DNA from: CAZVJA01 sp964626885
Lineage (GTDB): Bacteria > Planctomycetota > Planctomycetia > Planctomycetales > Planctomycetaceae
Direction: 5' to 3'
DNA length: 23,507 nt
Assembly (NCBI GenBank): GCA_964626885.1
Contig: CAZVJA010000069.1
Coordinates: forward strand, 1 to 23,507
Shown: positions 7,283 to 15,668 of the stretch, in pieces
How positions within the stretch are numbered: the stretch's first letter is position 1
Layout of the letters: each line of letters opens with the position of its first letter
Position numbers and translations under genes: made by a program
The notes under the pieces: model-generated
What the model saw: only the letters and a program-made list of their open reading frames with translations
Databases searched by the model: none
What the model was told of the DNA's origin: nothing

Positions 7283-7338
7283 GACGCAACACGTCTACTG
7301 GAGATTTCGTCTGGAAAGCAGCTCACGGGGAGAGATCA

Positions 7339-8733
7339 TTGAAGATCGCGACGACGGCTTCCCAAGGGGGACAATCGCTATCCGGGCTCCTCGCGATGCT
7401 TATCTCCGCCGGCGCGATCTTCGCCGCCTGGAAATTCCCGCTGGTGATCGAGGGCTGGAGCACCTTGGCGCGGTATGTCGGGCTGATCGGCGCCTTTCTG
7501 CTGTTTCTTTGGGGAATCGACCGACAGCTTCCGGACGTTCGCTCCGCGATAACCGGCCGTCGTCATCGCCGGGCGCGGCATACGGTTGTCGTTCCGCGAC
7601 AGGGTGCGATGTGCCTGGTGATTCTTGTTGCCCTATTGACCGGCTCGATGATCGGCCGCTCGAATATGCTGATGCTGGTTTTTACCATGGTCGCCGGCCC
7701 ATTCGTCGTCAACGGCTGGATTATTTTTTCGATGCTCAAGCGGCTGGGTGTCGAACGTCGCGTGCCGAAACGAACGATGGCTGGCGAGCCTGCGGTGGTC
7801 GAACTGACCTTGAAGAACGGCAAACGTTTCCTCTCAAACTGGCTGATGTCGGCGGCCGACAATATCGAGAATTCAACGGAACGGCTCAACACCGGCGTTC
7901 TTTTCTCGCGCGTACCCGCACACTCGCAGCGCACGGGGAATTACCAGGTGCGGCTGATGCAACGGGGGACCTACCGGTTTGGACCAGTGCACGTGACCAC
8001 GCGTTTTCCGTTGGGCCTCGTGGAGCGTGGGCTGCTGTTTGACTTACGCGACGAAATACTCGTCCACCCGCGACTCGGGCGACTTTCGTCCTCTTGGAAG
8101 CGCGAGCATCTGCTCGCAGCCGATCTTGTCCAGCAAAGACAGCTTCGTCGAGGCGCATTTGACGACGAATTTCACCGTATTCGCGAGTACCGTTGGGGTG
8201 ACAACCCACGGGCAATTCACTGGCGGACTTCCGCCCGGCACAGCCAGTTGATGGTCCGGCAATACCGGCAAAGTCGTGATCGTGATCTGGTACTCATTTT
8301 GGATCTCTGGGCGCCGTCGAAGCCGACGAGCCAGGAAAGAGAACGCGTCGAACTGGCAATGAGTCTCGCCGCCACGATCTGCATTGAACATATGCGCGAC
8401 AGCCGCGATTCAAAGATCAGTGTCTTCGTGGCGGGGCGCACTGAAAGTCGTTGGGAAGGAGAGACGGCACCGGCGTTTCGGGATTCGCTGCTCGATCTGC
8501 TTGCCGTCGTCGAACCCGGCTCCTCCCCCGCGCTGGTGAAACTTTTCGACGACGCGGCGGCGAAGCGTTCACCCGGCACGGCGGTGCTGCTGGTTTCATC
8601 GCGAGACCGATCGGCCGCGATGACAACATTCGATCAGGCTCTCGCCGGGCGATCCGCGGGAGATCTTCTGGGGGATGTACAAGTGCTGACTTCAGATCCG
8701 CGCGAATTGACCAAGTACTTTGAAATGGTGTGA
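7339..8733 (+). CDS. DUF58-domain membrane protein
   Basis: DUF58 proteins are membrane-anchored and commonly encoded with MoxR AAA+ ATPases and transglutaminases; their biochemical role is not settled. The 464 residues have hydrophobic segments at about 15-33, 46-60, 88-106 and 109-132, then a soluble part with a beta-rich stretch and the DUF58 signature EYRWGDNPRAIHWRTSAR near residues 282-298. The following LVLILDLW and later TAVLLVSS strands suggest a von Willebrand factor A-like fold. The start is TTG 7339, supported by GGGGAGAG at 7327-7334; an overlapping longer ATG frame (7281-8042) has no family features. Its TGA overlaps a possible GTG start of the next gene, so the two are translationally linked. 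The usual MoxR gene is absent on either side. Confidence 0.9.
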   Translation: MKIATTASQGGQSLSGLLAMLISAGAIFAAWKFPLVIEGWSTLARYVGLIGAFLLFLWGIDRQLPDVRSAITGRRHRRARHTVVVPRQGAMCLVILVALLTGSMIGRSNMLMLVFTMVAGPFVVNGWIIFSMLKRLGVERRVPKRTMAGEPAVVELTLKNGKRFLSNWLMSAADNIENSTERLNTGVLFSRVPAHSQRTGNYQVRLMQRGTYRFGPVHVTTRFPLGLVERGLLFDLRDEILVHPRLGRLSSSWKREHLLAADLVQQRQLRRGAFDDEFHRIREYRWGDNPRAIHWRTSARHSQLMVRQYRQSRDRDLVLILDLWAPSKPTSQERERVELAMSLAATICIEHMRDSRDSKISVFVAGRTESRWEGETAPAFRDSLLDLLAVVEPGSSPALVKLFDDAAAKRSPGTAVLLVSSRDRSAAMTTFDQALAGRSAGDLLGDVQVLTSDPRELTKYFEMV

Positions 8734-8744
8734 CGGAGCGGACC

Positions 8745-11147
8745 ATGTCTCAGGCTTCGACCGCTTTTCACCTCAGCGTCTATGGGCTCGCCGCAGTTGC
8801 GAGCCTGATGCTCGGGATTGCTGAGGGGCAGGCCTACCCGCAGACGCTGACGGTGCCTTTCGCGATCCTCGCATACTTCTTTGTTGAACGTGGGAAGGTT
8901 ATTGCCCTGCCGACACTCCTGGCGAATATCGCGGGTGTTGTCGCGTTCTGTGTGATTGGCTGGGAATTTTATCGCGACGATCTCGAAGGGAGGATTCTCG
9001 CCGGGGCCCACTTGCTCGTGTATCTCTCCTGGATCGTCCTGTTTCAAAAGAAAAAGATCGTCGAGTATTGGTGGATGTGTGCACTTGGCGTTCTGCAGGT
9101 CGCGGTGGGAGCTGTGCTCACAAATAACGAAACATACGGCGCGATGCTGGTCGGCTACATGATGTTTTCGATCTGGACACTGTCGTTGTTCAGTCTGCAC
9201 CAAGCACAACTTCAATTTGGAGTACCCGATAAACGGACCGGCTCGCAAGGTGCACGACAAAAGCGCGAATCGGGTCGTGGAACGCCGACGCCGGGCGAAG
9301 CTGAAGCGTCGTTGACGGTTTGGCTGCGGCGCCCCAGTGTCTCGCGGGGAGCAATACAGCACGATCCCAGCGAGCGCTGGCTTGGTCCGCAATTCGTGCT
9401 CACGAATCTCGGAACGAGCCTGCTCGCGATAGTTGTCGCGTCGTGCTTTTTCCTGTTCATCCCCCGATTGTGGGCCGGGCGAACAGAGTGGCCGACCGGG
9501 CAATCGGAACTCGGGCTGAAAAGCATCACCGGATTTGAGCCCAAAGTGCGATTAGGCGATTTCGGGGAGATCCTCGAAAGCACGGAGAAGGCTTTCGAGG
9601 TGCGCATCTTCGACAACGACACCGGCCGCGAGTTGGACGTCGAGCAATACGCGACATCCATCGGACTCGCTGAACCTCTGTTTCGGGGAACAATGCTGGC
9701 GGACTACGAGAACGGAACATGGACCGGTTTCTCGCGTGCTGATCTCAACACCGGAGAATTGCCAAACCAAACATCGGAAGAATTGATCCGACAGGAAATA
9801 TTGTTGCAGCCGATCGGCACGGACATACTCTTCGCGATGCAACCCGTGATTTCCGGTCGGCTCAGCGGTCGAACGGATGAGATCAACGTTCAACCAGGAA
9901 CCGGAGTCCTGTACCGCCCGACGGAAATCTCCACATCTCGGCCGCTGGGATACACGCTGTATACTGAAAAGTCGACGCGAAACACGACCCCCGGTGGGCC
10001 AACCATCCAGAGCCACGGCACCCCCGTGCTCAACGCGCGCATTCGAAGACGTTGCAGCACCGAACCGGGGGAAAAACTCGCCAGATTAACGAATCTGGCC
10101 CGCGAGGTCAGTGGCTTTAACTCTCCAAATCCTCCTCCAAAAGCGGAGCAGATCAATCGAATCTACACCTATCTTCGGCACTCGGGCGAATTCTCTTACT
10201 CGCTCGACACATCCATTCAGGACGGCTCGATCGATCCGATCGAGGACTTCCTGTTCAATCGCAAGAAAGGGCATTGCAAGTATTTCGCTACAGCGCTCGC
10301 GCTGATGTTACGAGCCGTGGATGTCCCCGCGCGGCTCGTGAGCGGCTACAAAGGGGGAACTGTGAACGCTATCTCCGGGCACTTCGAGGTCGAGCAACGT
10401 CATGCCCACGCCTGGGTCGAAGTATACAGCAACAACGGTGAAAGACGACGAGGGTACTGGTTCACGCTTGATCCTACCCCGGAAGCACGAGAGGAAAGCG
10501 TGCAAAGCTTCGCTCCATCGATGCAGACAGCGCACGATTTAGCATCGTTCGTCAAAGGTTCCTGGTCCCGTTACGTCGTCAATCTCGAGTATGGGCAGCA
10601 GACGAGCAACTTCTACGAACCGCTGCTGAACTGGGCACGCCAATGGTGGTTTTCGGGGGTCGGAGGGCGAGTTCGGATAGAAGAGATCTGGGCGGACTTT
10701 TATGACGTCTTAAAACATCCCAGCAGGTGGTTCAGCTTCCAGGGAGCGGCGATCACATTCGTGCTGCTGCTGCTGGCAGCCAGTCTGCTTTGGCTGGCGG
10801 GTCGATCCAACTGGTTTTGGAAATTGCTTTCTCGAATCTGGCATCGGAGCCATGATTCGCGGCGCATCCGCGTGGCGTTCTACGAACGGTTCGAGAGTCT
10901 TTGTGCGAACCTCGGCGTCGTCCGTGAACGAACGCAGACTCAGCGGGAATTTGGCGATATCGTTCGACAACGGCTCGAGCGTTTTCCGACCGACGGAAAA
11001 CTCGGGAGCATTCCAGCCGCAGTGGTATCGTCATTTTATCAAGTCCGGTTTGGCACTGAGGAATTGAGTACTCAAGATGTAGAATCCCTCGAGCACCAAC
11101 TCTCACAGCTCGAACAAACAATTATTACGGCGAATGGCCGGCGGTAA
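8745..11147 (+). CDS. TgpA-like membrane transglutaminase (DUF3488 plus transglutaminase core)
   Basis: Proteins of this type have an N-terminal membrane domain, a transglutaminase-like cysteine protease/transferase domain outside the membrane, and a C-terminal helix with a cytoplasmic tail. The 800 residues show several hydrophobic segments in the first ~155 residues, another near 225-245 (LLAIVVASCFFLFIPRLW), the catalytic triad Cys511 (KGHCKYFA), His555 (HAHAWVEV) and Asp576 (WFTLDPTPE), and a C-terminal helix at about 669-686. The tail resembles DUF4129. ATG 8745 is preferred because GGAG at 8734-8737 sits 7 bases before it; GTG 8730, overlapping the DUF58 stop, would add five residues. 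Substrate is unknown; surface-protein modification or processing is an inference from topology. Confidence 0.92.
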   Translation: MSQASTAFHLSVYGLAAVASLMLGIAEGQAYPQTLTVPFAILAYFFVERGKVIALPTLLANIAGVVAFCVIGWEFYRDDLEGRILAGAHLLVYLSWIVLFQKKKIVEYWWMCALGVLQVAVGAVLTNNETYGAMLVGYMMFSIWTLSLFSLHQAQLQFGVPDKRTGSQGARQKRESGRGTPTPGEAEASLTVWLRRPSVSRGAIQHDPSERWLGPQFVLTNLGTSLLAIVVASCFFLFIPRLWAGRTEWPTGQSELGLKSITGFEPKVRLGDFGEILESTEKAFEVRIFDNDTGRELDVEQYATSIGLAEPLFRGTMLADYENGTWTGFSRADLNTGELPNQTSEELIRQEILLQPIGTDILFAMQPVISGRLSGRTDEINVQPGTGVLYRPTEISTSRPLGYTLYTEKSTRNTTPGGPTIQSHGTPVLNARIRRRCSTEPGEKLARLTNLAREVSGFNSPNPPPKAEQINRIYTYLRHSGEFSYSLDTSIQDGSIDPIEDFLFNRKKGHCKYFATALALMLRAVDVPARLVSGYKGGTVNAISGHFEVEQRHAHAWVEVYSNNGERRRGYWFTLDPTPEAREESVQSFAPSMQTAHDLASFVKGSWSRYVVNLEYGQQTSNFYEPLLNWARQWWFSGVGGRVRIEEIWADFYDVLKHPSRWFSFQGAAITFVLLLLAASLLWLAGRSNWFWKLLSRIWHRSHDSRRIRVAFYERFESLCANLGVVRERTQTQREFGDIVRQRLERFPTDGKLGSIPAAVVSSFYQVRFGTEELSTQDVESLEHQLSQLEQTIITANGRR

Positions 11148-11243
11148 TGGCACACTCCGTGGAAGTGATCTGCTTCAATTTCAAGAGTAGCCAACGGACG
11201 CACTCACTGAGACAGGATCGCCAACGTGGCAGTTTGCGTTCCT

Positions 11244-12305
11244 TCATTCGGCAAGTGGACATGCGACAAGTTGGCCGGCTCCCTTCCGCTCCAGAGTAGG
11301 AGTTGCCCGTGTACATTCCGCAACGGCGATCGGGCAGCGCGGGTGGAATGCACATCCAGACGGTTTGTTCAGCGGTGACGGGATTTCCCCTTTCAGGCGG
11401 ATACGATCCGGACGTTCACCGCGGGGGACCAGCTTCGGGACTGCCGACAACAGCGCTTTCGTGTAAGGATGCGCCGGCGTCCGGTACACGCTCTCCGCAT
11501 CGCCGATCTCGACCATGTTTCCGAGATACATGACCGCGATGCGATGACTGATGTGATGCACAACTGATAAATCATGCGCTACGAAAATGTACGTCAGGCC
11601 GAATTCTTGCTGCAATTCCAGCAACAGATTCAGCACCTGACTTTGTACCGAAACATCGAGCGCCGAGACCGGCTCGTCCGCGATGATGAGGTTCGGCTGC
11701 ACCGCGAGTGCCCGCGCGATGCCGATCCGCTGCCGCTGCCCTCCGGAAAACTCATGCGGATAGCGCAGTGCGTATTCAGGGCGCAACCCCACGCGTTCGA
11801 GCAGCGAATCGACCGTGTTGCGCCGTTCTTGGCTTGTCCGCTGTGTGTGCACTTTGAGAGGCCGCTCAACAATCTCACGTACCGTCATGCGTGGGTTCAA
11901 CGATGAAAAAGGATCTTGGAAGATCATCTGAATTTCTTCGCGATGCGATCGCATCTGACGGCGCGACAATCCGAGCAAATCGATTGCTCCCCGCGGCGTA
12001 TGAAACAGAATCTCTCCCTCCACGTGCACACCCGGTGACGTCTCCCGGAGAATGTGGCAGATCGCTTTCGCGATCGTGGTTTTTCCACAACCGGATTCAC
12101 CGACGAGCCCAAGCGTCTCACCCCGATTCACCTTGAATGACACGTTATCGACAGCGCGAACTTCCCCCACCTTATGCCTCAGCACGCCTCCCCAAATGGG
12201 AAACCTCACAACCAGATTTCGCACCTCGAGCAGAGGCTCCGGCGGCGTGACCTTGGCCTCTCGTACGGGAGAAGTGATATCGATGGAAGTGGGTCGATCA
12301 ACCAC
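11244..12305 (-). CDS. Peptide ABC transporter ATPase, OppF/DppF type
   Basis: One of two ATPases energising the peptide importer; the last gene of the operon. The 353 residues contain Walker A GESGCGKT (69-76), a Q-loop FQDP, signature SGGQR (187-191), Walker B LIIADEP (206-212) and the switch VAHDLSVVHH, followed by the C-terminal oligopeptide-transporter domain with HPYTKALL and four cysteines (GCAFHPRC, a third at AEC, and VACPL near the end). Such cysteines bind a [4Fe-4S] cluster in at least one DppD protein. The frame is open to 12359, but GTG 12305 is chosen: it overlaps the stop of the preceding gene by 8 bases and has GAGGAG 7 bases upstream, a translational-coupling arrangement. 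Ends 96 bases from the convergent transglutaminase. Confidence 0.95.
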   Translation of the reverse strand: MVDRPTSIDITSPVREAKVTPPEPLLEVRNLVVRFPIWGGVLRHKVGEVRAVDNVSFKVNRGETLGLVGESGCGKTTIAKAICHILRETSPGVHVEGEILFHTPRGAIDLLGLSRRQMRSHREEIQMIFQDPFSSLNPRMTVREIVERPLKVHTQRTSQERRNTVDSLLERVGLRPEYALRYPHEFSGGQRQRIGIARALAVQPNLIIADEPVSALDVSVQSQVLNLLLELQQEFGLTYIFVAHDLSVVHHISHRIAVMYLGNMVEIGDAESVYRTPAHPYTKALLSAVPKLVPRGERPDRIRLKGEIPSPLNKPSGCAFHPRCPIAVAECTRATPTLERKGAGQLVACPLAE

Positions 12306-13356
12306 GGGCGTGCTCCTCGACAAGATGGCAGCGCACCAGATGGCCCTGTCCCAAATCATGCAGCGGCGGCTCCTCGGTATGACAGCGTTCCCTCACTTCG
12401 CTGCACCGCGTGCAAAATTTGCAGCCGGCCGGCATGTCAAGAATCGACGGCACATTCCCAGGAATTGTGTACAGTTTTTCACGGCGCTTCCCCGACGCCG
12501 GCAGAGATGCCATCAAGCCGCGCGTGTAGGGATGACTCGGGTTGTGAAAAATCTGTTCGACGGCGCCGATCTCCTGCACCTTGCCGCCGTACATCACGAT
12601 GACGCGCTGGCAGGTCTCGGCCACTACCGCCAAGTCGTGGGTGATGAGCAAAATTGATTTCCCCTCGCCCGCCGCCTTCAGTTCAAGCATCAGTTCCAGG
12701 ATCTGCGCCTGAGTGGTCACGTCGAGCGCTGTCGTCGGCTCGTCAGCGATCAGAATCGTCGGATGGCAGACCAATGCCATCGCAATCATCACCCGTTGGC
12801 GCATTCCGCCGGAAAACTGGTGCGGGTAGTCCCCCATTCGTTTCGCGGCATCGGAGATTCCCACCTGCTCGAGCATGGCCACGGCACGGTCGAACGCTTC
12901 GCGGCGAGTGACTTTTTCGTGTGTGAGGACCGTTTCCATCACCTGCATGCCGACCGTGAATACCGGATTCAGCGCGGTCATAGGCTCCTGGAAAATCATC
13001 GCGATTTCGTTGCCGCGAACCTGCACCATTTTCTCGATCGGCAAAGCGAGCAGATCGCGCCCGTCCAGTTCGACTTTGCCACCGGAGATTCGCCCCGGTG
13101 GATTCGGTATCAACCGCAAAACGGACAGAGCAGTGACCGACTTCCCGGAGCCCGATTCGCCGACAACACCCAAAACTTCGCCCGGGTACAAATCGAACGA
13201 TACGCCGTCTACGGCGCGGGCAAACTTTCGCTCGATTTGAAACTCAACCTGCAGATCGCGGACACGCAGCAGCGGCGCGCGGCCTGCCTCGCCCGACGGG
13301 TTTCGTGAACCGTCTTCCTTTAGTCGTGTTTGAGATTGTGAGGAAGTCGGAGTCAT
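12298..13356 (-). CDS. Peptide ABC transporter ATPase, OppD/DppD type
   Basis: Second ATPase of the importer, 352 residues. Walker A is GESGSGKS (66-73), signature SGGMR (182-186), Walker B ILIADEP (201-207), and ITHDLAVVAE forms the switch region. After HPYTRGLMASLP comes a cysteine-rich segment, CKFCTRCSEVRERC, plus a final RCHL. It has one cysteine more than the usual GCxFxxRC pattern, so an Fe-S cluster is plausible. ATG 13356 overlaps the stop of the permease gene upstream as ATGA. In E. coli the Yej transporter has both ATPase halves fused in YejF; here they are two genes overlapping by 8 bases. Confidence 0.95.
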   Translation of the reverse strand: MTPTSSQSQTRLKEDGSRNPSGEAGRAPLLRVRDLQVEFQIERKFARAVDGVSFDLYPGEVLGVVGESGSGKSVTALSVLRLIPNPPGRISGGKVELDGRDLLALPIEKMVQVRGNEIAMIFQEPMTALNPVFTVGMQVMETVLTHEKVTRREAFDRAVAMLEQVGISDAAKRMGDYPHQFSGGMRQRVMIAMALVCHPTILIADEPTTALDVTTQAQILELMLELKAAGEGKSILLITHDLAVVAETCQRVIVMYGGKVQEIGAVEQIFHNPSHPYTRGLMASLPASGKRREKLYTIPGNVPSILDMPAGCKFCTRCSEVRERCHTEEPPLHDLGQGHLVRCHLVEEHARG

Positions 13357-14498
13357 CTGAGCCTGCTGAAGACCTTGGGATCAAACGCTTCTCGCACTGC
13401 TTCGCCGATGAATACAATTAATTGCAGCGTGATAAACATGGCTCCGAGCGGAAACACAACCAGGTGCCAGTCCTTCAAGCTCGCTTGCTTCGCTTGGCTG
13501 AGGAGTTCACCCCAGCTTGGTGTCGGAGCAGGCAACCCGAAACCAAGGAAGTCGAGAGAGACAAGTGTCGAGATCTCCGCGACGATAGCAAAGGGTGCGA
13601 AGGTGATAATCGGAGTAAGAGCGTTCGGCAGGATATGCCGCAGGATGATCGTTAGGTTTCCCTCGCCGGTGGCAATCGCTGCAGCGACATAATCGCGTGT
13701 CTTCTCCCTGAGGAACTCTCCACGAATGTAATAGGTGATTCCCATCCACCCAAATGCAGACAGGATAACAACGAGCAACAAGAAACTTGGCCTGAAGATC
13801 GACGCCAGAATAATAACTGTATAGAGGAATGGTATTGCCCCCCAAATTTCGACCAGCCGAAGGCCAATGATGTCGACCGCCCGTCCGAAGTATCCAAGCA
13901 CTGCTCCGGTCAATATTCCGAGTGCGTACGAAACGGACGTAACAAACAGTGCAAAACTGATAGAGATCCGGAATCCGTACGCAAGCCGCACGAGTACGTC
14001 GCGTGCCCGGTCATCCGTCCCGAACCAATGTGTTGATGACGGTGCATGGGGCGGATTTCCCTCCAGATCGAGGAATCCCTCGTTCGGCCCATAGGGAATC
14101 AACGGCAGCAGGACGAAATCGGCAGTACCTGACTCGGCAAATTCCTTCTTGAGCAGACGATAGTTGGCCTCCTCGTTGAGTTGATGCCCTTCAGCATCCG
14201 TCTGCTGGAACACCTCCGCCAGGTAGATTTTCTCCCTTCCCAAGCCGAAGGTGTCATATACGTACGTTCTGAAAGCTGGAAAGTAGTACTGACCCTGGTA
14301 ACGAACTGCAATCGCGCGATTGTTCATCAGAAATGGAAGCAGAAACGACGCCAAATATGTCCCCATAAGGATGAGGAAACTGAGATAGCCTCGTTTCAAA
14401 CGGCGGAAACGCCGGAGCCGCAGACGAAAAGGAGAGGGCGACTTCCGTTGTTGAGGCGGGTTATCGGCGGCTTTTGTCGATGCTTCCAAGCGATTCAT
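13353..14498 (-). CDS. yejE: Peptide ABC transporter permease, YejE type
   Basis: Inner-membrane permease forming half of the translocation pore. The 381 residues have a first helix near 38-58, then a long periplasmic insert with the Yej-specific VRYQGQYYFPAF, then WFGTDDRARDVLVRLAYGFRIS leading into the core helices. The cytoplasmic coupling loop is RDYVAAAIATGEGNLTIILRHILPN, followed by SLDFLGFGLPAPTPSWGELL and FIGEAVREAFDPK. These match remembered E. coli YejE (341 residues) better than OppC or DppC. The N-terminus carries a basic stretch (FRLRLRRFRRLKRGY) typical of the type. Start ATG 14498 overlaps the yejB stop as ATGA. Confidence 0.93.
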   Translation of the reverse strand: MNRLEASTKAADNPPQQRKSPSPFRLRLRRFRRLKRGYLSFLILMGTYLASFLLPFLMNNRAIAVRYQGQYYFPAFRTYVYDTFGLGREKIYLAEVFQQTDAEGHQLNEEANYRLLKKEFAESGTADFVLLPLIPYGPNEGFLDLEGNPPHAPSSTHWFGTDDRARDVLVRLAYGFRISISFALFVTSVSYALGILTGAVLGYFGRAVDIIGLRLVEIWGAIPFLYTVIILASIFRPSFLLLVVILSAFGWMGITYYIRGEFLREKTRDYVAAAIATGEGNLTIILRHILPNALTPIITFAPFAIVAEISTLVSLDFLGFGLPAPTPSWGELLSQAKQASLKDWHLVVFPLGAMFITLQLIVFIGEAVREAFDPKVFSRLR

Positions 14499-15604
14499 TC
14501 AAACCGTATTCGAGGATCAATCAGCGCGTACAGCACGTCCGAAAGGATATTTCCCAACAATGTCAATAGAGTGTTAATCGTGAGTATTCCAAGTACGACC
14601 GTGTAATCGCGGGAGACAATCGACTTGTATCCCAGGTAACCAAGGCCGTCGATGTTGAATACATATTCGATCAAATAAGAACCGGCCATGATTGCGCTCA
14701 ACGCACTGCCGAGTCCGGTCGCGAGCGGTATCAATGAGTTGCGCAACGTATGCAACCATATGACCCTGCGCGATGCCAAACCCTTCGCAAAAGCGGTGCG
14801 CACGTAATCTTGCGACAAATTCTCGAGCAGCGAGTTTTTCGCCAGGATCGTCAATGTCGCGAAGCTGACCATCATGTAACAGATGACGGGCAGAAACATG
14901 TGGTATGTGCTGTCGATGAGCTTCGCTGTTGTAGACATTTTTTCCCAGTCAAACATACCGAACTCATCGCTCACCGTTTCCTGGGTTTCGAGCTGTCTGG
15001 CAAGCGAGGGGAGATCGCGATAGGAAACGCTGTGAATATCTCCGAGCGGCAACACATCATAAAAACGGCCGGATGCAAAAAACACCAGCAACAGCGCCCC
15101 CAGAGCCCAACCTGGAATTGAATACCCGATAAACACAGCTGCCGAACTGGTAAAATCGAAGAAGCTGCCATGCCGCAAGGCTTTTAGAATTCCCAACGGT
15201 ACGGAAATGAGATAAGCCAGAACAAATCCGCACAGACCAAAAGTCAGGCTGACTGGAAAACGTTGCGAGATCAGTTTCCAAACCGGCTCACGGTTATTGT
15301 ACGACCGGCCCAAATCCAAGCGAGCCACCTTGGAAAGCCACAGGAAGTAGGCCACATAACCTGGCTTGTCGAGGTCGAAGGCTTTCCGAAGTTCGGCCAT
15401 CGCTTCTTCGGTAATGAGCGCCGTACTTCCACTACCCCCGCGTGCGGTCATTCGCCCTTCACCAGACACGCCTCCCCGCAACTTCATGATCTCGCGCTCG
15501 AGGGGCCCCCCGGGAACGAGACGAGTGATCGTAAACGCGATCACGCTCACTCCGATCAGTGTCGGTATCACCAACAGAAGTCGACGAATAAAATACGCCG
15601 TCAT
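14495..15604 (-). CDS. yejB: Peptide ABC transporter permease, YejB type
   Basis: Partner permease to YejE. The 369 residues begin MTAYFIRRLLLVIPTLIGV with a helix, then RLVPGGPLEREI (the Yej-type PGGP), a glycine-rich GGSG stretch as in E. coli YejB (364 residues), then DLGRSYNNREPVWKLISQRFPVS. The coupling loop is SQDYVRTAFAKGLASRRVIWLHTLRNSLIP, and the end NILSDVLYALIDPRIRFE is family-typical. ATG 15604 has AGGTGA about 7 bases upstream. It begins 64 bases after the binding-protein gene, a common spacing in such operons where the binding protein is made in excess. Confidence 0.94.
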   Translation of the reverse strand: MTAYFIRRLLLVIPTLIGVSVIAFTITRLVPGGPLEREIMKLRGGVSGEGRMTARGGSGSTALITEEAMAELRKAFDLDKPGYVAYFLWLSKVARLDLGRSYNNREPVWKLISQRFPVSLTFGLCGFVLAYLISVPLGILKALRHGSFFDFTSSAAVFIGYSIPGWALGALLLVFFASGRFYDVLPLGDIHSVSYRDLPSLARQLETQETVSDEFGMFDWEKMSTTAKLIDSTYHMFLPVICYMMVSFATLTILAKNSLLENLSQDYVRTAFAKGLASRRVIWLHTLRNSLIPLATGLGSALSAIMAGSYLIEYVFNIDGLGYLGYKSIVSRDYTVVLGILTINTLLTLLGNILSDVLYALIDPRIRFE

Positions 15605-15668
15605 TGTTTGATCACCTGATCCGGAAAATCCCCTGCTCGATGCTCTTGAGCGATATCGCCGGATGAAA

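Noticed and set aside
7281..8042. ATG-initiated 253-residue frame overlapping the DUF58 gene
   Set aside because: The overlapping TTG-initiated frame has the DUF58 signature and a good ribosome site; this frame is low-complexity and Arg-rich without motifs.
8634..9503. 289-residue minus-strand frame over the DUF58/transglutaminase junction
   Set aside because: It is antisense to two well-supported genes and has no family features.
11148..11243. Terminator between the convergent transglutaminase and ATPase genes
   Set aside because: No stable stem with a T-run was seen on either strand.
12306..12359. Longer N-terminus for the OppF-like ATPase
   Set aside because: GTG 12305 has GAGGAG at good spacing and the usual operon overlap; the extra 18 residues would lie wholly inside the preceding gene.
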